The notes under the pieces were generated by a model. That model was not told the origin of the DNA and searched no databases. It was given only the letters and a program-made list of their open reading frames with translations. 64,000 nt of DNA from Pseudonocardia autotrophica (lineage in GTDB: Bacteria; Actinomycetota; Actinomycetes; Mycobacteriales; Pseudonocardiaceae), in the NCBI RefSeq assembly GCF_003945385.1, contig NZ_AP018920.1, positions 2,356,001 through 2,420,000 of the forward strand, in the 5' to 3' direction. Positions 33,380-40,262 of the stretch are shown piece by piece. Numbering within the stretch: position 1 is the first letter of the stretch; each line of letters begins with the position of its first letter. Position numbers and translations under genes: made by a program.

Positions 33380-34182
33380 GCGGTGGCGCCCTGCGGCGCG
33401 GGCCGGGCCGACCCGTTTCCGAACAGCAGGTCGGACAGATCGTCGACGATGTGATGGAACTCCGGGGTGCGGGTGGTCTCGGCGGTGCGGGGCCGGGGTA
33501 GATCGATGGTCACCTCGTGCCGGATCCGGCCGGGGCGCGGGCTCATCACGACCACCCGGTCGCTGAGCAGCACCGCCTCGGCGATCCCGTGGGTGACCAT
33601 CAGGGTGGTCGCGGGCCGCTCGGTCCAGATCCGCTGCAGCTCCAGGTTCATGGTCTGGCGGGTCATGTCGTCGAGCGCCCCGAAGGGCTCGTCGAGCAGC
33701 AGGATGCTCGGCTTGTTGATCAGCGCGCGGGCGATCGCCACCCGCTGTTGCATGCCGCCGGAGAGCTGCGCGGGCCGGGCCTGCTCGAATCCGGACAGGC
33801 CGACGAGCGCGATCATGTCGTCGATCGCGGCCGGATCGATCCGCGCTCCGGCCAGCTCCAGCGGGAGCTGCACGTTGCGCCGCACCGAGCGCCACGGCAG
33901 CAGCGCGCTCTCCTGGAAGACGATGCCGGTGTCGTTGTGGCGGCGGAGCTCGCCGGGAGTCCGGTCGTGCACCCGGACCTGCCCCGAGGTCGGTTCCTCC
34001 AGCCCGGCCAGCATGCGCAGCACGGTGCTCTTGCCACAGCCGGACGGGCCGATCAGGGACAGGAACTCGCCCTGCCGGGAATGGATGCGCACGCCCTCGA
34101 GCGCACTGACCTGGCGGAGGCCGGACCGGAACGTCTTGTCGACGCCCTCCAGGTGCAGCCCTGGTGGCCGGGTGTCTTCCAT
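33376..34182 (-). CDS. ABC ATPase (TauB/SsuB type)
   Basis: ATPase of 268 residues: Walker A GPSGCGKST, Q-loop FQESALLPW, signature LSGGMQQRVAIARAL, Walker B ILLLDEPFGALDD and H-loop MVTHGIAEAV. ATG 34182 is chosen because GAGGAG lies 6 nt upstream and the ABC domain begins shortly after. It is the first gene of the nine-gene minus-strand operon ending with the amidase. Confidence 0.92.
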   Translation of the reverse strand: MEDTRPPGLHLEGVDKTFRSGLRQVSALEGVRIHSRQGEFLSLIGPSGCGKSTVLRMLAGLEEPTSGQVRVHDRTPGELRRHNDTGIVFQESALLPWRSVRRNVQLPLELAGARIDPAAIDDMIALVGLSGFEQARPAQLSGGMQQRVAIARALINKPSILLLDEPFGALDDMTRQTMNLELQRIWTERPATTLMVTHGIAEAVLLSDRVVVMSPRPGRIRHEVTIDLPRPRTAETTRTPEFHHIVDDLSDLLFGNGSARPAPQGATA

Positions 34183-34220
34183 CTCGACTCCTCGGTCGAC
34201 GCGGCCTCGGATCCGATGCT

Positions 34221-34273
34221 TTGGATCCAAGCTGGGATGCGAACGACGGTAGAGGGGTCCCGTTGCCGAGGAA
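34221..34273 (-). promoter_or_regulatory. Operon promoter with TTGGATCCAA operator
   Basis: Reading the minus strand: a TTCCTC -35-like element (34268-34273), 16 nt, a TACCGT -10 (34246-34251), and then a perfect 10-bp palindrome TTGGATCCAA (34221-34230) that would lie just downstream of the start site, about 38 nt before the ATPase ATG. GntR/FCD regulators typically bind short palindromes of this shape, and the operon encodes one. A repressor roadblock is inferred. Confidence 0.5.
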
Positions 34274-34333
34274 TGTCCGGATGTAACACCGTGATGAACG
34301 CCGATCAGCGGGCGCGCGGCAGCCCGCGACGGA

Positions 34334-35455
34334 TCAGCCGGGGATCCGCGTGCGCCGTGCCCACTCCGCCGCCAGCAGATCCTGCGAGGCGACCCGGTCG
34401 GCGTGCCGGTGGGTGATCGTGGTGACGAGCAGCTCGTCGGCCCCGGTCACCTCCTGCAACGCGGCCAGTCGGTCGGCGACGGCGTGTGGCCCACCGACGA
34501 ACCGGGTGTCCAGTCGGTCGGCGACCACGCCCGGATCGGCGGGCAGCCCGGCGGCGGCCTCGGGCGCGGGATAGGGAATCGCACCGGCACCGGTCCGGAT
34601 GCTGTGCACCCACGGCCCGTAGCCCGCGGCGATCCGCTCCGCGTGCGCGTCGTCGGTACCGACCACGACGTCGGCGGACACCATCACGTGCGGCCGCGCC
34701 AGCGCCGCCGACGGCCGGAACTCCTGCCGGTAGGTCTGCACCGCGTCGAGCACGGTGCCGGGGCTGACGTGGTAGTTCGCGGCGAACCGCAGACCCCGGC
34801 GACCGGCGACGGCCGCGCTGTCCCCGCCGCTGGAGCCGAGCACCCACGGCTGCAGGTCGGCACCCTCGCCGGGGACGGCGCTCACCGGGACCCCCTCCGA
34901 GCTGTGGTGCGTGCCCTCGATCAGCCCGAGGACGGTGCCGACGATCTCGTCGTAGTCCGGCACCTCCGGCCCCGGCCTGCCCAGCAGCTCGGCCTGCGCT
35001 CGGAATCGGGGTGAGCCGACGAGCCCGGCGAACGAGAACGGCGCCGGGATCAGGATCCCGCCGACCACCCTCGGCTCCCGCCCGGCGGGATCGCGCCGTG
35101 ACGGTGGCCGGGCACCGGATCGGCCGAGGCCCAGGTCGATCCGGCCGGGGTGCAGGCCGTCCAGGGTGCCGAAGTCCTCGACGACCGACAGCGAGGTGCG
35201 GTGCCCGGTCTGCACCGCACCCGCCCCGACCCGGATCGTCGACGTCGCGGCGGCGACCGCCCCGATCAACACTGCCGGGGACGCACCGGCGACGCCCGGG
35301 TTGAGATGGTGCTCGGCCAGCCAGAACCGGGCGTACCCGGCCCGCTCGGCGGCGCGGGCCAGATCGAGGGTGTTGCGCAGCGCGTCGGAGACCCCGGCAC
35401 CGGCCGGTACCGGGGACAGGTCGAGGACGGACAGCGGTACGGGGCGCCGGGACAT
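34334..35455 (-). CDS. Luciferase-like flavin monooxygenase (MsnO8/LuxA-like)
   Basis: Protein of 373 residues of the bacterial luciferase superfamily: SVLDLSPVPAG at the N-terminus, RFWLAEHHLNPGVAGASP, TSTIRVGAGAVQTGH and DLGLGRSG. It probably uses FMNH2 from a separate reductase to oxidise a small organic, possibly organosulfur, compound. A Cys-rich leader peptide 67 nt upstream suggests cysteine-responsive control. It is divergent from the monooxygenase at 35879. Confidence 0.88.
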   Translation of the reverse strand: MSRRPVPLSVLDLSPVPAGAGVSDALRNTLDLARAAERAGYARFWLAEHHLNPGVAGASPAVLIGAVAAATSTIRVGAGAVQTGHRTSLSVVEDFGTLDGLHPGRIDLGLGRSGARPPSRRDPAGREPRVVGGILIPAPFSFAGLVGSPRFRAQAELLGRPGPEVPDYDEIVGTVLGLIEGTHHSSEGVPVSAVPGEGADLQPWVLGSSGGDSAAVAGRRGLRFAANYHVSPGTVLDAVQTYRQEFRPSAALARPHVMVSADVVVGTDDAHAERIAAGYGPWVHSIRTGAGAIPYPAPEAAAGLPADPGVVADRLDTRFVGGPHAVADRLAALQEVTGADELLVTTITHRHADRVASQDLLAAEWARRTRIPG

Positions 35456-35522
35456 GGCGTGACCTCCGGGACAGCCGGACGGACGGCCGCGCGGTGCGGC
35501 GGCCGGGAGGGCGGAACGCAGG

Positions 35523-35597
35523 TCAGCGACAGCAGGCGGACCCGGTACGACCCAGGTCCACGTGCAGGCGCGCCACCAGGCGCAGCTCTCCGGTCAC
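35523..35597 (-). CDS. Cys-leader peptide 1 (attenuator)
   Basis: Short ORF ending in SACCR. It starts at GTG 35576 (GGAGAG 9 nt upstream; peptide MARLHVDLGRTGSACCR) or GTG 35597 (24 residues). The pattern L-x-R-x-HVDL-x-R-x2-SA-x-C is that of the putative leader peptides found before sulfur-assimilation genes in actinomycetes. Stalling at the tandem Cys codons when cysteine is scarce would change folding of the spacer, which contains a hairpin with arms 35485-35490 and 35499-35504. It controls the monooxygenase gene starting at 35455. Confidence 0.78.
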   Translation of the reverse strand: MTGELRLVARLHVDLGRTGSACCR

Positions 35598-35878
35598 CCC
35601 TCCATACTCACCGCAGCACCCGGCCCGCGTCGAGGGGGGGCGGTCACCGAGACGGCGGCGCGTCGGGCCCCCGGGTTGGTAGCGTGGTTCCGGTCGGCCG
35701 CCCTGCCGTGGTGCCCGCCGGTCCCCTCCGGCGCCCGCCGCGGCGGCCCGGTTCCGCCCCGCCGTTCCCGGGATCCGCGTCCCGCCGACGGCCGGCCCCG
35801 TCCCGGGCGTTGTAGCCGCCCGGCACCGACAGGCGTTCCGCTCGCACCGGCGGCCGGCGTCGACAGGGGGAGGCACCC
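35598..35878. other. Divergent intergenic region
   Basis: 281 bp between Cys-leader 1 and the monooxygenase at 35879. Open frames here are compositional. It is very GC-rich with CGGCGG/CCGCCG runs. A homologue of the leader promoter found at 37909 and 39898 was looked for and not seen. Only the GGGGGAGG ribosome site before 35879 is clear. Confidence 0.55.
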
Positions 35879-36979
35879 GTGAGGTTCCAGGTTCTCGACA
35901 TCGTCCCGCACACCGCGCATCCGGTGACGGGCGAGATCATCTCGGTGCACGAGCGGCTCACCCGGGTGGTCGAGACCGCGGTGCTCGCCGAGCGGCTCGG
36001 GTTCGACTCCTACGCGGTGGGCGAGCGGCACGCCGGGGAGTTCGTCTCGTCGGCGCCGACCGTGCTGCTCGGTGCCATCGCCCAGGCGACCGAGCGGATC
36101 CTGCTCTCCACCGGTGTCACGGTGCTCTCACTGCTCGATCCGGTCCGGGTCGCCGAGGACTACGCCACCGTCGACCAGCTCTCCGGTGGCCGGCTGGAGA
36201 TCGTGATCGGGAAGGGCAACGAGGACCGGCACTTCCCGATGTTCGGGCTGGAGCTCGCCCGACAGTACGAGTACCTCACCGAGAACTACGAGCTGCTGCG
36301 CCTGCTGCTGCGCGAGACCGATGTCGACCGGGCCGGGACCCATCATGCCGACCTGGCCGGGGTGACGACCTTCCCGCGCCCGTTCGACGGCCCGTTCCGG
36401 ATCTGGCACGGCTCGGCGACCTCCACCCACGCCGTCGATCTGGCCGCCCGGTGGGGCGACCCGATCTTCTCGGCGAACGCGTTGCAGCCGCGGGAGAACT
36501 ACCGGGTCCTGATCGACCGGTACCGGGACAAGCTCGTCGAGCACGGCCACGATCCGGCCGTCGGCTATGTCGGGTCCGGATCGGGCGGGCTGTTCCTCGC
36601 CGACACCGACGCCGAGGCGATCGCCGAGTACCGGCCGGTCTACGAGGGGTTCGCGGCGAAGCTGCGGGCCGCGCACGCCGGTGACGACCGGCCGGGCAAG
36701 GTCACCTCGTTCGCGACCGTCGAGGAGGCCGTCGCGCGCGGTCCGGCGCTGGTCGGGACCCCGGAGCGGGTCGCCGAGAAGATCGTGGACTACCACCGTG
36801 CCTATGGCCACGACGTGCAGTCCGTCTCGATCAACCCGGTGCTGCCGTACGCGACGCAGCACGAGGTGCTGATCCGGTTCGCCACCGAGGTGGTGCCGCT
36901 GGTGCGCCGCGAGCTGTCGACGACGCTGTGGGGGCCCGAGGACAAGGCCCGCGCCGCCGGGTTCACCGCGCGCGACTGA
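35879..36979 (+). CDS. Luciferase-like flavin monooxygenase (CE1758-like)
   Basis: Protein of 366 residues: MRFQVLDIVPHTAHPVTGE, FDSYAVGERHAGEFVSSAP, LSTGVTVLSLLDPVRVAED and LSGGRLEIVIGKGNE. These fit the FMN-dependent luciferase-like group (TIGR03858/CE1758 type by recollection). GGGGGAGG precedes GTG 35879. It is the second LLM enzyme of the apparent sulfur island and is convergent with the LysR gene. Confidence 0.88.
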   Translation: MRFQVLDIVPHTAHPVTGEIISVHERLTRVVETAVLAERLGFDSYAVGERHAGEFVSSAPTVLLGAIAQATERILLSTGVTVLSLLDPVRVAEDYATVDQLSGGRLEIVIGKGNEDRHFPMFGLELARQYEYLTENYELLRLLLRETDVDRAGTHHADLAGVTTFPRPFDGPFRIWHGSATSTHAVDLAARWGDPIFSANALQPRENYRVLIDRYRDKLVEHGHDPAVGYVGSGSGGLFLADTDAEAIAEYRPVYEGFAAKLRAAHAGDDRPGKVTSFATVEEAVARGPALVGTPERVAEKIVDYHRAYGHDVQSVSINPVLPYATQHEVLIRFATEVVPLVRRELSTTLWGPEDKARAAGFTARD

Positions 36980-36993
36980 CCCGCGCAGCGGTG

Positions 36994-37019
36994 CGGTACC
37001 GGCGGGGCGTCAGGTACCG
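36994..37019. terminator. Small hairpin between convergent genes
   Basis: CGGTACC (36994-37000) pairs with GGTACCG (37013-37019), overlapping the LysR stop. Weak but in the right place. Confidence 0.4.
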
Positions 37020-37888
37020 GAGGGCGCGCCGTCGCCGACCAGCACCTGGGACAGCGCTCCGAGGGCGGACTCCAGCAGGCGCGGATCGGATCCGGCGCGT
37101 ACCCGCAGGTGCAGCCGCTCGGGCGGCACCGGGGGCAGCTCGCCGCACACCTCCAGCCCCTCCGGGGCCGGCCCGAGCCCGGCGACGAGTGCCACGCCCA
37201 GCCCGCCCCGTGCGGCGTTGAGCACCCCGGCCAGGTACGCGGCCTCACCCACGACGGTCGCGGGCAATCCGTTGTCCGACAAGGTCCGCAGTGCACGACG
37301 CCGGATCGTGCAGGGGCTGTCGATCACCACCAGCGGGATCGGCCCGTCGGCCGGGCGACGCCATCCCGGCGCCGCGTACCAGGTCAGCGGGATGGCTCCG
37401 GCGGGCCTGCTCAACCCGGCCGGCGCGTCGGCCGGATCGCCGATGTACATGGCGAGATCGAGGGTGCCGCGGTCGAGCGCGTCGTTGAGCCGGCTGGAGC
37501 GGTCGAGCCGGAACCGGACGGCGACGCCGGGGAAGACCTCCTGCAGGCGGGCCATCACGCGGGGGAGCAGCTCGTCCGCGGCGTGCTCGGTGGAGCCCAG
37601 CACCAGCGACTCGCGCGGGTCGCCGACACCGAGCCTGCGCAGTGCGTCGTCGTGCGCGGACAGGATGCGCCGGGCCTCCCCGATCAGCGCCTCGCCCTCC
37701 GGGGTGAACCGGCTGCCGCGGCCGTCCTTGCGGACGAGCGGGCGTCCGACCGCCTTCTCCAGCCTGCGGACGTGCTGGCTGACCGCGGACTGCGACACCA
37801 TCAACGACTCCGCGGCCCGGTGGAAGCCGCCCTGGTCGGCGACGGCGACGATGCTGCGGAGCGCGATGATGTCGAGGACGGCGGGCAC
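37010..37888 (-). CDS. LysR-family transcriptional regulator
   Basis: Regulator of 292 residues. N-terminal helix-turn-helix LRSIVAVADQGGFHRAAESL...SQSAVSQHVRRLE followed by the two-lobed periplasmic-binding-like effector domain. GTG 37888 is fixed by a TACGGT -10 6 nt upstream (leaderless), and the HTH starts at once. The 44-residue upstream extension is not used. It is divergent from the leader-controlled sulfurtransferase fusion and sits beside a T-N11-A box. Role analogous to CysB/Cbl/SsuR-type sulfur regulators is inferred. Confidence 0.9.
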   Translation of the reverse strand: MPAVLDIIALRSIVAVADQGGFHRAAESLMVSQSAVSQHVRRLEKAVGRPLVRKDGRGSRFTPEGEALIGEARRILSAHDDALRRLGVGDPRESLVLGSTEHAADELLPRVMARLQEVFPGVAVRFRLDRSSRLNDALDRGTLDLAMYIGDPADAPAGLSRPAGAIPLTWYAAPGWRRPADGPIPLVVIDSPCTIRRRALRTLSDNGLPATVVGEAAYLAGVLNAARGGLGVALVAGLGPAPEGLEVCGELPPVPPERLHLRVRAGSDPRLLESALGALSQVLVGDGAPSGT

Positions 37889-37894
37889 GGCCGG

Positions 37895-37925
37895 ACCGTA
37901 ACAGCACTGATCGTGATTCGTGATC
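37895..37925. promoter_or_regulatory. LysR promoter and LTTR box copy A
   Basis: On the minus strand the TACGGT -10 of the LysR gene lies at 37895-37900. GATCGTGATTCGTGATC (37909-37925) contains the T-N11-A shape of a LysR-type box. It recurs with 30-bp downstream conservation at 39898-39914 in front of leader 3. It overlaps the probable start region of leader 2, so it could serve autoregulation and control of the divergent operon. Confidence 0.5.
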
Positions 37926-37932
37926 GATTGTG

Positions 37933-38097
37933 ATGAACATTCGTCGTTGGACGGGAGGGCCCTGCGCAGGGTCTGCTGTGTCCGTGGCCCGCACGACGAT
38001 CCTGCCCCCGACCGGGGACGCCGCGGGTGAGCTGACCCGGCGCCGGGTGGTCGACCACGGCACCGTGTGCTCCGCGCTCTGTCCGCGTCACCGGTAG
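37933..38097 (+). CDS. Cys-leader peptide 2 (54 residues)
   Basis: Begins MNIRRWTGG and ends LTRRRVVDHGTVCSALC followed by PRHR. Its beginning and end match leader 3 (MRIRRWTAG, LTRRRVIDHGTVGSTGC). The nucleotide differences in these blocks are mostly synonymous (CGT/CGC, ACG/ACC, CGG/CGC, GAC/GAT, ACC/ACG), so the frame is under protein-level selection. The tail matches actinobacterial sulfur leader peptides. No Shine-Dalgarno is seen, so a leaderless start at ATG 37933 is likely. It precedes the hydrolase-sulfurtransferase gene by 121 nt. Confidence 0.78.
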   Translation: MNIRRWTGGPCAGSAVSVARTTILPPTGDAAGELTRRRVVDHGTVCSALCPRHR

Positions 38098-38218
38098 CGA
38101 GAACCCGGTCCGGCACCCGGCGGTGTCCACCGGCGCTGAATTACACCCAGGGACACCCAGCGGCCCCGGCGTCGTCTCCGGGCAGCCCGTCGAAGCCGAG
38201 TACGAGGTGAGGTCTGTC

Positions 38219-39838
38219 ATGACTGCTGTCGGTGCGGTCCCGGTGATCGCGTCCTGGGCGGAGCCCGAGGGCATCGCGCCCCGCGGCACGGTCGTCGTGG
38301 TCCCCGGCCGCGGTGAGCACGCCGCCGTCTACGAGCGGTTCGGCCGCCGGATCGCCGCCGACGGCTACCGGGTCTGGGCGGTCTCCGATCCCACCGTCGA
38401 CGAGGAACGGACCCGCTCGCAGGTCTGCGCGCTGCTCGGCCGGACACCGTCCGAGGAGCCGGGGGAGCCCGGCCCGCCACCGCGGGTACTCGTCGGTTCC
38501 GACACCGGTGCGCTCTGGGCGGCCGGGTTCGCGGCGAGCGGCGGGGCCGGTGGGACCGGCCTGGACGGCCTGGTCCTGGCCGGGCTGCCGCTCGCCGCGG
38601 CGCCGGGCACGCCGGCGCCGAGCTGGGCCGACGAACTCGCGGTGCGGACGTCGTGCCCGGCCCACCGCGGCCGGCTCGACGGTGACGACGCCGTCCGCCG
38701 CGGCGCGCTCGCCGAGCCGCCGCCGGCGGACTGGGCGGACCGGGCGCGGCCCGGCGCGATCGACGTCCCGGTGCTGGGAGTGCACGGGGCGGCCGACGCG
38801 ATCAGCCCGGTCGACGACGTCCGGCGCTGGTTCGCAGGCCTGCCGTCGGCCGAGCTGGTGAGCATCACCGGCGGCGTGCACGACGCACTGAACGACCGGA
38901 CCCACCGCACGGCCGCGGCGACCACGGTGCTGTGGCTGGAACGGCTCCGCGAGGGCACGGGCCCGATCGCGCGTGCCGAACCGCTGACCGACCCGGCCGC
39001 GGCCGTGCTGGTCGGGCCGGCCGCGCTCGCCGCCGATCTGGCCGGACCGCGTCCGCCGGTGCTGCTCGACGTGCGGTGGGCGCTCGGCGACCCGGACGGG
39101 CGCGCCCACCACCGTGCCGCCCACCTGCCCGGCGCCGTCTACGTCGATCTCGACACCGAGCTGTCCCGGCACACCGGTGATCCGGCCGACGGGCGGCACC
39201 CGCTCCCCGAACCGGCCGCCCTGCAGTCCGCCGCCCGCCGCTGGGGGATCCGCGCGGACCGGCCGGTGGTCGTCTACGACGCGTCCGGCGGGCTGGCCGC
39301 GGCCCGGGCCTGGTGGCTGCTGCGCTGGGGCGGTCACGACGACGTCCGCCTGCTCGACGGCGGTCTGTCCGCCTGGCAGCAGGCCGAACTGCCGGTGGAA
39401 TCCGGCGACGTGCCCGCCCCCGCGCCGGGTGACGTCGTGCTCCCCGGCGGCCTGCTCCCGGTGCTCGACGCCGACGGTGCGGCCGAGCTCGCCGGATCGG
39501 GACTGTTGCTCGACGCCCGCGCCGGCGAGCGCTACCGGGGTGAGGTCGAGCCGATCGATCCGCGGGCCGGTCACGTCCCGGGCGCGGTCAGCGCACCGAC
39601 CGGCGACAACCTGGGCCCGGACGGCCGCTTCCGCCCGGTGGCCGAGCTGCGGGCGCGCTTCGCCGCGCTCGGGGCCCGGGGGCGACCGGTCGGCGTCTAC
39701 TGCGGCTCCGGGGTGACCGCGGCGCACCAGGTGGCCGCGCTCGCCGCGATCGGTGTCCCGGCGGCGCTCTACCCGGGCTCCTGGTCGGCCTGGTCGAACG
39801 ATCCGGAACGCCCGGTCGCCACCGGGGTGACGCCGTGA
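38219..39838 (+). CDS. Alpha/beta-hydrolase fused to mercaptopyruvate-type sulfurtransferase
   Basis: Fusion of 539 residues. Residues 1-235 are an alpha/beta hydrolase (VVVVPGRGEHAAVYERFGRR; acid and His in VLGVHGAADAISP and SITGGVHDAL). The nucleophile elbow reads GSDTG, so Asp stands where the usual Ser would be. Residues 255-539 are tandem rhodanese domains of the SseA/TST type. The second has the active-site loop CGSGVTA (Cys near 500). GAGG lies 6 nt before ATG 38219. The first domain may release a sulfur-bearing acid or ester that the second desulfurates. Under leader 2 and the LysR box. Confidence 0.88.
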   Translation: MTAVGAVPVIASWAEPEGIAPRGTVVVVPGRGEHAAVYERFGRRIAADGYRVWAVSDPTVDEERTRSQVCALLGRTPSEEPGEPGPPPRVLVGSDTGALWAAGFAASGGAGGTGLDGLVLAGLPLAAAPGTPAPSWADELAVRTSCPAHRGRLDGDDAVRRGALAEPPPADWADRARPGAIDVPVLGVHGAADAISPVDDVRRWFAGLPSAELVSITGGVHDALNDRTHRTAAATTVLWLERLREGTGPIARAEPLTDPAAAVLVGPAALAADLAGPRPPVLLDVRWALGDPDGRAHHRAAHLPGAVYVDLDTELSRHTGDPADGRHPLPEPAALQSAARRWGIRADRPVVVYDASGGLAAARAWWLLRWGGHDDVRLLDGGLSAWQQAELPVESGDVPAPAPGDVVLPGGLLPVLDADGAAELAGSGLLLDARAGERYRGEVEPIDPRAGHVPGAVSAPTGDNLGPDGRFRPVAELRARFAALGARGRPVGVYCGSGVTAAHQVAALAAIGVPAALYPGSWSAWSNDPERPVATGVTP

Positions 39839-39897
39839 CCCCGCCCGCCCTGCCGGCCTGGCCCGCCCCGCGCGCTCCGGGGCCCCGCGGCCGCACC

Positions 39898-39914
39898 GAT
39901 CACGAACCGCGATC
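39898..39914. promoter_or_regulatory. LTTR box copy B upstream of leader 3
   Basis: GATCACGAACCGCGATC contains T-N11-A. Its reverse complement relation and spacing match box A. In both loci the box start is exactly 30 bp before ATTCGTCGYTGGAC (37939-37952; 39928-39941), which is coding in the leader. Ungapped identity over the 44-bp blocks is about two thirds. Confidence 0.5.
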
Positions 39915-39921
39915 GGCACCG

Positions 39922-40128
39922 ATGCGGATTCGTCGCTGGACCGCGGGCGACGACCCGGGCTTCACTCGTCGGGTGCACCCGACGGCCCAGCACCCGAGCG
40001 CGACAGCGCCGCGCCGCCGTCCGTCGTCGTCCGCCCGGGCTGCCGGGGAGTTCACGGGGACCGCACTGACCCGCCGCCGGGTGATCGATCACGGCACGGT
40101 CGGCTCCACCGGCTGTCGTTCCCGCTGA
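39922..40128 (+). CDS. Cys-leader peptide 3 (68 residues)
   Basis: Paralogue of leader 2: starts MRIRRWTAG, ends LTRRRVIDHGTVGSTGC followed by RSR. The middle (Pro/Arg/Ser/Ala) has diverged and is longer. It precedes the FAD oxidase operon by 134 nt and probably couples that operon to cysteine supply. GTG 39973 or GTG 40081 are alternative starts, but the conserved IRRWT block with synonymous changes favours ATG 39922. It shares its promoter architecture with leader 2. Confidence 0.75.
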   Translation: MRIRRWTAGDDPGFTRRVHPTAQHPSATAPRRRPSSSARAAGEFTGTALTRRRVIDHGTVGSTGCRSR

Positions 40129-40262
40129 GACCCGGCCGCAGCGCCGCCCCGGGTCGTACCCCGCGTCCAGCGCGCTCCCGCGCGCCGCCCCGACGACCCG
40201 CCGCCGTGCGGGCCGCCGGCCTGCCGTGTCCGCACGGCAGGGCCGACCCGGAAGCAGGACCC

